A stretch of 64,000 nucleotides of DNA from CAWAND01 sp963783335 (GTDB taxonomy: Bacteria > Chloroflexota > Anaerolineae > Anaerolineales > E44-bin32). Made by a program: the position numbers and the translations under genes. The stretch lies in NCBI GenBank assembly GCA_963783335.1, contig CAWAND010000010.1:1302001-1366000 (forward strand). Direction: 5' to 3'. The notes below the pieces were generated by a model, which had not been told where the DNA came from, searched no databases, and was given only the letters and a program-made list of their open reading frames with translations. Below, piece after piece: positions 51,311 through 59,834 of the stretch; positions within the stretch are counted from its first letter, which is position 1; the number at the start of each line of letters is the position of its first letter.

Positions 51311-53257
51311 ATGGGTTGGCACAGCGGCAACTGGTGGTCATTCATAAGGTATGACGAAGAGCAGGATCGGCCGGAAGTCAGCCGAGAGCTCATCTTGCGC
51401 GTCGCCCGCTACGCCCGGCCCTATTGGCGAGGTGTGACCATCATCCTGGTCACAATTGTGGCGATTTCGCTCCTGTCGCTCCTCCCGCCCCTGCTGATCC
51501 GTGATCTCATCGATCATGCCCTTCCCAATCGAGACGTCGGCCGCCTGAACTTGCTCGCCCTGGGCATGGTCGCCGTGCCCTTGATCAATGGGCTGCTGGG
51601 TGTCGCCCAGCGCTACGCCAGCGCGCGCATCGGCGAGGGCGTGATCTACGATCTTCGGCGTGATCTGTATGCCCACCTTCAGCGGTTGAGCCTGAGGTTC
51701 TTCACTCACACCCATGCCGGCGAATTGATGTCGCGCCTCAACAACGACGTGGTCGGCGCGCAGCGCGCCATCACAGGCACGGTGATGACGCTGATCAGCA
51801 ACGCAGTCTCCTTGGTGGCCACACTGGCGATCATGTTTGGGCTGGAATGGCGCTTGACGCTGATGGGGATTGCCATCTTGCCGCTGTTCGTGATTCCGGC
51901 TCGACGTGTGGGCCGGACGCTGCGCGAGATCACACGCACCTCCATGGAACACAATGCTCGCATGAACGCCATGATGAATGAGACGCTCAATATCAGCGGC
52001 GCGCTGCTGGTCAAGATCTTCGGGCGGTACCGCACGGAGGTGGATCGCTTTTCCGACCGGGCCGCCGACGTACGAGATATTGGAATCCGCCAGGCCGTGG
52101 TTGGGCGTTGGTTTTCTCTTGGGCTGAGCCTGGTAAGTGCCATTGGCACGGCATTGATCTTTTGGCTGGGCGGTCACCTGGTCTTGCAGGGCGCCTTCAC
52201 CATTGGGACCATCGTGGCCTTCACCGCCTACCTGTCCGATCTGTATGGTCCGCTCATGGCGTTGACCAATGTACGGGTGGATTTCGCCACTTCGATGGTG
52301 AGTTTCGAACGCGTGTTTGAAGTGCTCGACCTCCCCCAGGAGATCAAGGATCCACCCTCGCCTGTCCGCCTCGATCGGGTGAGCGGCGATGTGGCGTTCG
52401 AAGACGTCTGGTTTTCCTACCATGGGCAAGATGATCGCCCTATCGGCTTGGAAGAGGTGCGCCGCTTTCGCCGACATTCGAGCTATGTCCCCAAAGAACG
52501 ATCTGAAAAGGAGCCAGGCGATGGCAAAGGCGAGCCAACCACTCCGGTAGAAAGGGACGTTCGTTGGGCCCTTCAGGGGGTCAGTTTTGAAATCCAACCC
52601 GGCCAGGTGGCAGCACTGGTCGGTCCGAGTGGTGCCGGAAAGACAACCATCACCTATCTGGTGCCCCGTTTGTACGATCCCCTGAAGGGGAGGGTGAAGC
52701 TCGATGGGCAAGATCTGCGAGACCTTTCGTTGGATTCGCTGGCTGATCATATCGGCATGGTCACCCAGGAGACGTACCTGTTCCATGATACTTTGATGAC
52801 CAACTTGCTCTACGCTCGTCCAGATGCCGGGATGTCAGAAGTGGAAGCCGCTTGTCGTGCCGCTAACATCCATGAGTTCATCGCCAGCCTCCCAGACGGT
52901 TATGAAACAGTCGTGGGTGAGCGCGGCTACCGTCTTTCCGGAGGAGAGAAGCAGCGCGTGGCGATCGCGCGCGTGATTCTCAAAGACCCACGTGTATTGA
53001 TCCTGGATGAGGCCACGAGCCATCTGGACTCCCAGTCTGAAGCCCTGATCCAGGATGCAATGCAGAAGGTCATGCAGGGCAGAACGTCGATCGTGATTGC
53101 CCACCGCCTCAGCACCGTCATGGGGGCGGACCAGATCCTGGTGATGGAGCATGGCCGATTGGTACAGCGGGGAGGGCACCATGAGCTCCTTGCCCAGGGG
53201 GGGCTGTATGCCAATCTTTACGAGACCCAGTTTCATCCTCAGACGTCTCCTGCCTGA
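51311..53257 (+). CDS. ABC transporter, fused membrane and ATP-binding domains (exporter type)
   Basis: A 648-residue half-transporter of the MsbA/LmrA type, expected to work as a dimer in export of lipids or other hydrophobic compounds. Six transmembrane helices cover about residues 40-330. The ATPase has Walker A LVGPSGAGKTT, signature YRLSGGEKQR (Glu instead of the usual Gln at the fifth position), Walker B VLILDEATSHLD and the H-loop IAHRLS. After the A-loop Tyr in VWFSYHG a charged insert of about 45 residues (SYVPKERSEKEPGDGKGEP) precedes ALQGVSFEIQPGQ; this is unusual. Substrate unknown. Confidence 0.92.
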   Translation: MGWHSGNWWSFIRYDEEQDRPEVSRELILRVARYARPYWRGVTIILVTIVAISLLSLLPPLLIRDLIDHALPNRDVGRLNLLALGMVAVPLINGLLGVAQRYASARIGEGVIYDLRRDLYAHLQRLSLRFFTHTHAGELMSRLNNDVVGAQRAITGTVMTLISNAVSLVATLAIMFGLEWRLTLMGIAILPLFVIPARRVGRTLREITRTSMEHNARMNAMMNETLNISGALLVKIFGRYRTEVDRFSDRAADVRDIGIRQAVVGRWFSLGLSLVSAIGTALIFWLGGHLVLQGAFTIGTIVAFTAYLSDLYGPLMALTNVRVDFATSMVSFERVFEVLDLPQEIKDPPSPVRLDRVSGDVAFEDVWFSYHGQDDRPIGLEEVRRFRRHSSYVPKERSEKEPGDGKGEPTTPVERDVRWALQGVSFEIQPGQVAALVGPSGAGKTTITYLVPRLYDPLKGRVKLDGQDLRDLSLDSLADHIGMVTQETYLFHDTLMTNLLYARPDAGMSEVEAACRAANIHEFIASLPDGYETVVGERGYRLSGGEKQRVAIARVILKDPRVLILDEATSHLDSQSEALIQDAMQKVMQGRTSIVIAHRLSTVMGADQILVMEHGRLVQRGGHHELLAQGGLYANLYETQFHPQTSPA

Positions 53258-53311
53258 CACCTGGTCGGCCCGTTCTCAACCCCTGGGCTGGTCCCTCCTT
53301 TGTTATTCGAC

Positions 53312-53337
53312 TGCAACCCGTTCCGAATTTCTGCGTA
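53312..53337 (+). promoter_or_regulatory. ECF-type promoter ahead of the sigma factor gene
   Basis: TGCAAC (53312-53317), 16 bases and CGTA (53334-53337). This matches the known ECF layout AAC-type -35 with CGTA -10 (for example TGAAAC-N16-CGTA in B. subtilis). It is 40 bases before ATG 53377, so the sigma factor may control its own operon. Confidence 0.6.
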
Positions 53338-53376
53338 TAGGTAAGTAGAAAGCGCGGAAGAAAGGCAACTCGGGGC

Positions 53377-53949
53377 ATGCCCACCACGCACAACCCAGAG
53401 GAGGCCGTGTGGATTGCGCGTGCCCAGGATGGGGACGACATGGCTTTCGCCAACCTTGTGGATGCCTATCAGGCTCCCATTTTCAACCTGTGTTACCGAA
53501 TCCTCGGCGACACGGCGGCGGCCGAGGACGCTGCTCAGGAGAGCTTCCTGAAGGCCTATCGTCACCTGCGCCGTTACGATCCTGAGCGTAAGTTCGCCAA
53601 TTGGATCCTGACCATCGCCTCCAATCACTGTGTGGACATGCTGCGCCGGCGCCGAATTTCCACATTGCCTCTTGAGTCTGCGCCCCTACAAAGCCCGCTC
53701 ATACAGGCTCCAGAGGCGGTGATCATTGATGCTGAAACGTCCGGCCGCCTTCAGGCGCTGATAAAAGAACTGGATCCGGTGGATCGAGCGGCCATCGTTC
53801 TCCACTACTGGTACGACATGCCACTGGGTGAAATCGGGAGAAGCCTGAAACTGACCCGGAGCGCCGTCAAAAGCCGGATGTTTCGGGCACGGCGGGAACT
53901 GGCGCAGGGTTGGACCACAGAAGATGTGGAGGCACAAAGTGGATCATGA
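53377..53949 (+). CDS. ECF-type RNA polymerase sigma factor
   Basis: A 190-residue sigma factor. Region 2: DAYQAPIFNLCYRILGDTAA, AEDAAQESFLKAYRHLRRYD, KFANWILTIASNHCVDMLRR. Region 4: LDPVDRAAIVLHYWYDMPLG followed by EIGRSLKLTRSAVKSRMFRA. Similar to the RpoE-like ECF group found with zinc-binding anti-sigma factors. ATG 53377 gives the standard length. The next gene overlaps it by 11 bases and encodes the probable anti-sigma factor. Confidence 0.94.
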   Translation: MPTTHNPEEAVWIARAQDGDDMAFANLVDAYQAPIFNLCYRILGDTAAAEDAAQESFLKAYRHLRRYDPERKFANWILTIASNHCVDMLRRRRISTLPLESAPLQSPLIQAPEAVIIDAETSGRLQALIKELDPVDRAAIVLHYWYDMPLGEIGRSLKLTRSAVKSRMFRARRELAQGWTTEDVEAQSGS

Positions 53950-54493
53950 GCAGGTGAAGTCTTGGATCCTGGATCCGGAAGCCTCCGATACGGAGACCTC
54001 CCGGCTGGCTGCGGCGCATTTGGCCGAGTGTGGCCAGTGCCGAGCGTTCTCGGAGCGATGGGCAGCTGCCAGGCAGGCGCTGGAGGCAGGGCCGATGGTG
54101 GGTCCTGAGCCGGGCTTCCGGGACCGATGGCTTGAGCGATTGGTCGTGGCGCGCCGGCTGCGCCACAGACGGCAGACAGCGCTGGCTTTGGCTCTGACTG
54201 CGCTGGGGGCGATTTCGACTTTTTCCGCCATGGTCTGGTGGGTGCTTGACGCCCCGGCCAAGGCGCTTGGGACCATCCTGAGCCACCTGGCGGTTCTGGA
54301 TATCCAGCTCCGGTTCATCCTGGACTCGATAAGAATTGTGACCTATATGCTCCCACCTCTGGCCAACCTGGGAATCATTTGGGCAGGAGTGGCGCTGGCT
54401 TTGGGCCTGATCACTCTCTACACAGGATTTAGCGCACTGTGGACGGCATCCTTCTTTCGGACCGTCCTGCAAACTCGAACCAAGGAGAATTGA
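53939..54493 (+). CDS. Zinc-finger-like membrane anti-sigma factor
   Basis: A 184-residue protein. The N-terminal HLAECGQCRAF matches the zinc-binding anti-sigma motif HxxxCxxC, a helical linker follows, then three or so transmembrane helices (about 75-100, 120-140, 145-170). GTG 53939 is preferred to ATG 53924 because GGAGG lies 7 bases upstream. It overlaps the sigma gene by 11 bases and is probably its regulator, released by envelope stress or redox change. Confidence 0.85.
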   Translation: MDHEQVKSWILDPEASDTETSRLAAAHLAECGQCRAFSERWAAARQALEAGPMVGPEPGFRDRWLERLVVARRLRHRRQTALALALTALGAISTFSAMVWWVLDAPAKALGTILSHLAVLDIQLRFILDSIRIVTYMLPPLANLGIIWAGVALALGLITLYTGFSALWTASFFRTVLQTRTKEN

Positions 54494-54494
54494 A

Positions 54495-55736
54495 ATGAAA
54501 AGGAAAGTGCTGGCAAGCCTGGTATTGGTGTCAATGATCGTGCTCTTGCTCCCGGCAACTGCCCTGGCTGCCGGGCCTAATGACGGACGGGTAATCTTCG
54601 GAGATTCGTTCACGCTGGGGTCAGGACAAGTACAAGATGGAGACCTGATTGTGTTGGGGGGCAACGTCGATCTGCTGGAGGGCTCGACGGTGCGGGGGAG
54701 CATTCTGGTCATGGGTGGCAATGTGACGGCCGCCGGCGAGGTCACCGGGAACGTTTCGATCCTGGGTGGCAACGCCGAACTGACCGACACGTCTCACATC
54801 CGAGGCGACGTATCGACCGTAGGAGGCAACCTCCGACGCGCATCCGGAGCGCAGATCGACGGCCAGGTGACAAGGGGCCAGGGGTTGGACGTGCCCTACA
54901 ATTTCCGTTTCGGACCCTCTGTCATCCAGCCCACCATCCCAAATTGGTCTCTGGGACTTAGCCCGATATTCCACTTGCTGTGGTTTGGCTTCAGGACCTT
55001 GATGCTGGCAGCCCTGGCCGTTCTGGTGGTGATCTTCTGGCCCGAGCCCACCTTGCGGGTGGCACGAGCCGCCGTGGGGCAGCCCTTCGCGGCCGGCGGT
55101 TTGGGCCTGCTGACCCAGGTCATCGGAATCCCCGCCTTGCTTCTCCTGCTGCTGACGATCCTCTTGTCGCCACTCAGTTTTCTGGGGCTTTTGCTCCTGC
55201 TGATTGCGGGTGTCTTCGGCTGGGTGGCCCTGGGGCTGGAAGTTGGTCGCCGCTTGGGACATGCCTTCAACTGGGATATGCACCCGGCAGCTGAAGCCGG
55301 TATTGGCGGCTTCCTAATGACGCTTGTGATCGGTGGTTTCGGGCTGATCCCGTGCATCGGGTGGGTGGCGCCGTTCGTCGTGGCGTGTATTGGACTGGGC
55401 GCGGTCCTCTTGACCCGTTTCGGGAGCCGAGACTATCAGCCGGCAGAGGCGCTGGCTGCTCCAGAGCCGGCCAAGCCGAACTCCTCGCCGACGCAAATCC
55501 TCCAGCAGCAAGAGCTAACTGGAAGGTTTCGACCCATCAGGCCAAGAGCGCCTCCCGTCAGGGGGGCGCTCTTCTTCTTAGAAGACGTTGTCGACTTTCT
55601 TGGTCAGACTGTGAGGGAAATGTCAGCCCGCGCAAAAGGCGGCACGATCTCGCCGGGTGGGACGGTGATTCCATCGACAGAGAGAGATGCGATCTTCCCC
55701 CTCGACGATGGAACCCGAATCAGCACCCCCTGGTAG
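54495..55736 (+). CDS. Bactofilin-like repeat membrane protein, 3' end uncertain
   Basis: Up to 413 residues. A signal peptide (KRKVLASLVLVSMIVLLLPA, cleaved near ALAAG) is followed by short beta repeats of the bactofilin/polymer-forming type (GDLIVLGGNVDLLEGSTVRG, GSILVMGGNV, GNVSILGGNAEL), then six or so transmembrane helices (about 160-310). The frame runs on to 55736, but a strong terminator lies at 55544-55573 inside it and the last 130 bases overlap the converging GH31 gene. One register off, a stop at 55516-55518 would end the protein 26 bases before the terminator, so a frameshift near 55480-55515 is suspected. Third gene of the ECF operon, thus a candidate effector of the envelope response. 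Confidence 0.8.
   Translation: MKRKVLASLVLVSMIVLLLPATALAAGPNDGRVIFGDSFTLGSGQVQDGDLIVLGGNVDLLEGSTVRGSILVMGGNVTAAGEVTGNVSILGGNAELTDTSHIRGDVSTVGGNLRRASGAQIDGQVTRGQGLDVPYNFRFGPSVIQPTIPNWSLGLSPIFHLLWFGFRTLMLAALAVLVVIFWPEPTLRVARAAVGQPFAAGGLGLLTQVIGIPALLLLLLTILLSPLSFLGLLLLLIAGVFGWVALGLEVGRRLGHAFNWDMHPAAEAGIGGFLMTLVIGGFGLIPCIGWVAPFVVACIGLGAVLLTRFGSRDYQPAEALAAPEPAKPNSSPTQILQQQELTGRFRPIRPRAPPVRGALFFLEDVVDFLGQTVREMSARAKGGTISPGGTVIPSTERDAIFPLDDGTRISTPW
55544..55579 (+). terminator. Strong hairpin terminator inside the annotated 3' end
   Basis: A 13-bp stem (55544-55556 with 55561-55573) with loop GTCA, followed by CTTCTT. It ends the ECF sigma operon and indicates that translation of the last gene should stop before it. 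Confidence 0.85.
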
Positions 55737-57985
55737 TCGAAAGGAAAGTCGCCGGCGCTGGTCCAGGAGAGCTGCCAACTTGTCTCTTCGCCGGAGGCGA
55801 CAAAATGATTCCATCGGTGAGGGCCATAGCCATCCCCCAAATCTTCGTACAAGCTTCCGTGAGCCTCGCCGGAGTTTGGTAGGTACAGGGTCAGGATCAG
55901 GGTGCTGCCTTCCTGTGTGGGAAGAATGCATCCCTCATGGACCAGCACCGGGGGCAGGCTGCCACCTGCAGGCAAAGTCACCTGGGCGCCTCCTTCCAAC
56001 CGACGACCTTCATCCCAGAAGTCGTACCAACCGCCTCGGGGCAGCCGCAGTTCGCGCGATGATTGGTCGGGATGAAGAACCGGAGCTGCCAGCAGGTGAG
56101 GGCCGAGGGCAAAGCTGTCTTCAACGGACCAGAGCTGGCTGTCGGAGGGGTCAAACCAGAGTACCGGCCTTATCAAAGGTTGACCCTGCTCGGCGGCGTC
56201 GGCTGAAAGCGTATAGAGGTACGGCATCAGGGACTGCCTGAAGGCTAGGAGTTGGCGTACGTCGTAGACAACCTCCTGCCCGTAGCGCCACGGCTCGCGT
56301 GGTGGGGCAGAAACTGCGGAGTGCACTCGGCAGAACGGCACCAGGCAGGCCAGAGCGAACCAGCGAAGATAGAGGTCGGCATTGGGATGGCCGTTGAAGC
56401 CGCCGATGTCGGATCCGGAGAAGAACACTCCCGAAAGGGAGAGTCCCAACAGGCTGGGTACCGTGATCTGCAGATCTTCCCAGCTGGAAACAGTGTCGCC
56501 GGTCCAATGCCATGCGTAGCGCTGGACGCCCGCCCAGCCAGACCTCGTCAACAGAAAGGGCCGTCGGTCGGGTTGATGGGCTCGAAGCCCCTCGAACCCG
56601 GCGCGGTTCATTTGAAGAGCATACAGGTTGTGCGCATCATTGTGGTCGCCGCCGATGCCATCAAGATCGTGACGGGCACGTCCGGGAAACGTCGTCTCGC
56701 CCCATGCGGAAAAGCAGGTGGGTTCGTTCATGTCATGCCAGAAGCCATCGATCCCAAGGTCCAACAGTCTTCGGTACAGACTGCTCCACCAAGCGCGCGT
56801 GGCCGGGCGCGTAAAATCCGGGAACCCGACCCACCCCGGCCAGACCAGTCCGCGCATGACCTGGCCATTTGGAAGCAGGCATATGTGTCCACCTTCCACG
56901 CCTGAGCCGTACACATCGTAGTCGTCAATCTGCTTGACGCCTGGGTCGAGGATGGCGACCAGTCGGACGCCGGCAGCATGCAGCTTGTCCGCCAGGCCGG
57001 GCATGTCGGGGAATCGATCATGATCGACGGTGAATACTCGGTAGCCGTGCATATAGTCGATGTCGAGATGGACTGCGCTCAGAGGCAGGTCGTGAAAACG
57101 GTACCCATCCAACACCGCCTGGATCTCCTCCTGGCTCTTGTAGCCCCACCGTGACTGATGCAGGCCCAGGGCCCAGCGTGGGGGCATAGGCGGCCGGCCG
57201 GTGAGATCGAGAAACCGCGGCAAAGCTGAATTGAGCGGGCCAGCGATGAAATAGGTGTCCAATTCGCCGGCCGAAAACTCGATTTCGGCTCTATCGCCTA
57301 GTTCCAACCATCCATCATGTGGATTGTTGTAGAAGACCATGTAGGCGCCTTCTGTGTGAAGGCCGGCAACCACGGGGATGCTCATGTAGAGCGGGTCGTG
57401 GCCGGGGAGGTAGCCGCCTGAAGGGTCGGCATTCCATAATCGGTAGCGACCAGGCCTAAGATTGAGGCCGACCGAGCGCTCGCCCAATCCGAAGATCAGT
57501 TCACCGGGGCGAAGCGGGCTTTGCTGCGTCCAACCCTCACCGGTCAACTTGGGGGGATCGTCCTGCCGAAGCAAGTTGCCGTCGGGATCGTAGAACGCGA
57601 CCGCCCCTGAGTCCTCCAGGCGGAGACTGAGGCGGGATGCGCTGATGATGATCTTGCCCTCGCCCCGTGTTCGTGTCAGCCTCACGGTGGGCCAGTTGCG
57701 CTGAGCGATCGCGTAGGTGGGAGAGTGTTTGCCCGGTGACCAGGTGAGGTGGACCAGATCGTCGGAAAGAAACTCTACATGAAGAACGGCATGGCCAAAC
57801 GTGAGCTCCACGCCACGTTCGGTGTCGTGGACCCCGCTCAGATGGCCAATTGGAGATGCTTCGGCTGGCGGTAACCGACGTTGTGGGCTCCAGCGATCGC
57901 GATAGCGAGCGAAAATCACGCTCTTCAGGATTGCATCCCAGCCCAAGAAGCGGACACCATCCAGTATCTGTCTTATGAGGGCCAT
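55604..57985 (-). CDS. Glycoside hydrolase family 31 (alpha-glucosidase type)
   Basis: A 793-residue GH31 enzyme. The N-terminal beta domain is followed by the (beta/alpha)8 barrel starting PPRWALGLHQSRWGYKSQEE. The nucleophile Asp is in GFWHDMNEPT near residue 417, the acid/base Asp in WTGDTVSSWE near 495. HLDIDYMHGYRVFTVD forms the substrate-binding start and GSDIGGFNG the second conserved loop. No signal peptide is seen, so it is probably cytosolic and acts on maltose-type or other alpha-glucosides. The 5' end is only 185 bases from dnaE, which is divergent. Confidence 0.94.
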   Translation of the reverse strand: MALIRQILDGVRFLGWDAILKSVIFARYRDRWSPQRRLPPAEASPIGHLSGVHDTERGVELTFGHAVLHVEFLSDDLVHLTWSPGKHSPTYAIAQRNWPTVRLTRTRGEGKIIISASRLSLRLEDSGAVAFYDPDGNLLRQDDPPKLTGEGWTQQSPLRPGELIFGLGERSVGLNLRPGRYRLWNADPSGGYLPGHDPLYMSIPVVAGLHTEGAYMVFYNNPHDGWLELGDRAEIEFSAGELDTYFIAGPLNSALPRFLDLTGRPPMPPRWALGLHQSRWGYKSQEEIQAVLDGYRFHDLPLSAVHLDIDYMHGYRVFTVDHDRFPDMPGLADKLHAAGVRLVAILDPGVKQIDDYDVYGSGVEGGHICLLPNGQVMRGLVWPGWVGFPDFTRPATRAWWSSLYRRLLDLGIDGFWHDMNEPTCFSAWGETTFPGRARHDLDGIGGDHNDAHNLYALQMNRAGFEGLRAHQPDRRPFLLTRSGWAGVQRYAWHWTGDTVSSWEDLQITVPSLLGLSLSGVFFSGSDIGGFNGHPNADLYLRWFALACLVPFCRVHSAVSAPPREPWRYGQEVVYDVRQLLAFRQSLMPYLYTLSADAAEQGQPLIRPVLWFDPSDSQLWSVEDSFALGPHLLAAPVLHPDQSSRELRLPRGGWYDFWDEGRRLEGGAQVTLPAGGSLPPVLVHEGCILPTQEGSTLILTLYLPNSGEAHGSLYEDLGDGYGPHRWNHFVASGEETSWQLSWTSAGDFPFDYQGVLIRVPSSRGKIASLSVDGITVPPGEIVPPFARADISLTV

Positions 57986-58122
57986 GAGTGCGCTCGTGGC
58001 GGCTACGCCTCCCGACGTCTTGGAACCCTGATCTACTGATCGTAGCTCATCGGGTGGGGGACAGCAACCTTAAAATTGGTGCCACACAGGGCATGAGACT
58101 GGCCCCGCGCAGGGTGGTTGGC

Positions 58123-58128
58123 TATAAT
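58123..58128 (+). promoter_or_regulatory. -10 box of dnaE
   Basis: TATAAT (58123-58128), 42 bases ahead of ATG 58171. No good -35 box. Confidence 0.45.
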
Positions 58129-58170
58129 CGGATGCGCGGTCGTAGCCAGTTTCAGCGGGTGGTCCAGCGT

Positions 58171-59834
58171 ATGTCTTTTGTTCACCTCCATGTCCATTCT
58201 GAGTACTCCCTGCTGGATGGCTTGAGCCACATCCCCCAACTGATCAACCGTACAAAGTCCCTCGACATGCCCGCCGTGGCACTGACCGATCATGGCACGA
58301 TGTTCGGTGCTATTGAGTTCTATCGGACGGCCAAGGCTGCCGGGGTCAAGCCGATTATTGGCATGGAGGCCTATCTCGCCCGGCGGCGCATGACCGACCG
58401 AGATCCGCAAAAAGACTCGCGTGCCTATCATCTTCTGTTGTTGGCGGAGAACGATGTGGGCTACCAGAATTTGCTCCAAATCGCCTCCGCCGCTCAGCTG
58501 GAAGGCTTCTATTACAAGCCGCGCGTCGACCGCGACTTTCTTGCGGCGCACAGCGAAGGGTTGATCTGTACCAGCGGTTGCCTCTCAGCCGACGTGCCGC
58601 GTGCCTTGCAGAGGGGAGATATTGAGGCGGCGACGAAGCGGCTCGACTGGTACTATCAGGTTTTTGGCCAAGATCACTTCTTCATCGAACTGCAATCCCA
58701 TGGCATCCCCGAGCTCGATGAAGTGAATAAGAAGCTCTTGGATCTGGCGCCGCGCTACCAGGCACGCTTCGTGGCGACCAATGACGTTCACTACGTCGAC
58801 CCTGAGGATGCGGATTTGCAGGACATCATGCTTTGCATCCAGACGGGGAACGTGCGCAGCGATCCGGATCGCATGCGAATGGCTGACGGCACCTTCTATC
58901 TTCGCAGCCCGATGGAGATGGAAGAGCTCTTCGGCAACATTCCCGGCGCGCTGCAAAACACCCTCATGATCGCTGAGCGATGTCAGGTGGATTTGGATTT
59001 CAAAGGCTACCACCTGCCCGAGTTCGACGTCCCTGAAAGTGAGACAGCCCAATCTTATCTGCGCCGGCTCTGTGACCAGGGCCTGCAGCGGCGCTACGGC
59101 CCCCGATCCGAGGCAGCTGAAATTCGGGAGCGGCTTGATTACGAACTTGGCATCATCCATGAAATGGGATTCGACACCTACTTCCTGATCGTGTGGGACC
59201 TGTGCCGTCACGCGCGCGACCAGGGCATCTGGTACAACGCCCGGGGTTCGGCGGCCGGATCGATCGTGGCCTACGGTCTGGACATCACCCTGGTTGACCC
59301 CTTGGAGCATGGGTTGATCTTCGAGCGGTTCCTCAACCCGAGCCGCGTATCCATGCCAGACATCGATCTGGACTTCCAGGATGACAAGCGCCACGTCATG
59401 CTGGAGTACACAGCCAACAAATACGGGCATGACAAGGTGGCCCAGATCATCACTTTTGGAACGCTGGGGGCGCGGGCCGCCATCCGTGATGTGGGCCGCG
59501 TTCTGGACATACCCCTGCCAGAGGTCGATCGTGTCGCCAAGCTGGTACCCAATATCCCGGGCAAACCCGTGCATATCAAGGACGTGCTCGAAGACGTCAC
59601 AGCCTTCAAAGAGGCATATGGGTCGGCGCCCTACATGCAGGATCTCATTGACACGGCGAACAAACTTGAGGGTACTGTCCGCAATGCGGGAACACACGCC
59701 GCGGGCGTGATCATCACCGACCGGCCAATCACGGAATACATTCCACTTCACCGTCCGACACGCGGCAGTCTGCAGGACAGCCCGATCGGCGCCGTGACCC
59801 AGTTTGAGATGCAGGTCCTCGAACTCCTTGGGCC
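58171..59834 (+). CDS. dnaE: DNA polymerase III subunit alpha, N-terminal part (frameshifted)
   Basis: Replicative polymerase. The PHP domain (about 1-280) has its metal-binding residues: FVHLHVHSEYSLLDG, ALTDHGTMFG, GMEAYL, CTSGCLSADVP, VATNDVHYVD. This suggests an active PHP exonuclease, which E. coli DnaE lacks. The polymerase part starts with YNARGSAAGSIVAYGLDIT and the catalytic Asp pair in MPDIDLDFQDDKR. The frame is lost at about 59829-59834 (run CTTGGGCCTG): one extra C turns the expected GLLKVDFLGL into unrelated sequence ending at 59955. ATG 58171 is the family start; frame open upstream to 57988 is not coding. Confidence 0.93.

Noticed and set aside
51338..52786. 482-residue minus-strand ORF opposite the ABC transporter
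   Set aside because: A shadow frame of the transporter with His/Gln/Gly-rich nonsense sequence.
57988..58170. 61-residue upstream extension of dnaE
   Set aside because: DnaE proteins begin at the PHP motif; the extension overlaps the promoter with TATAAT at 58123.
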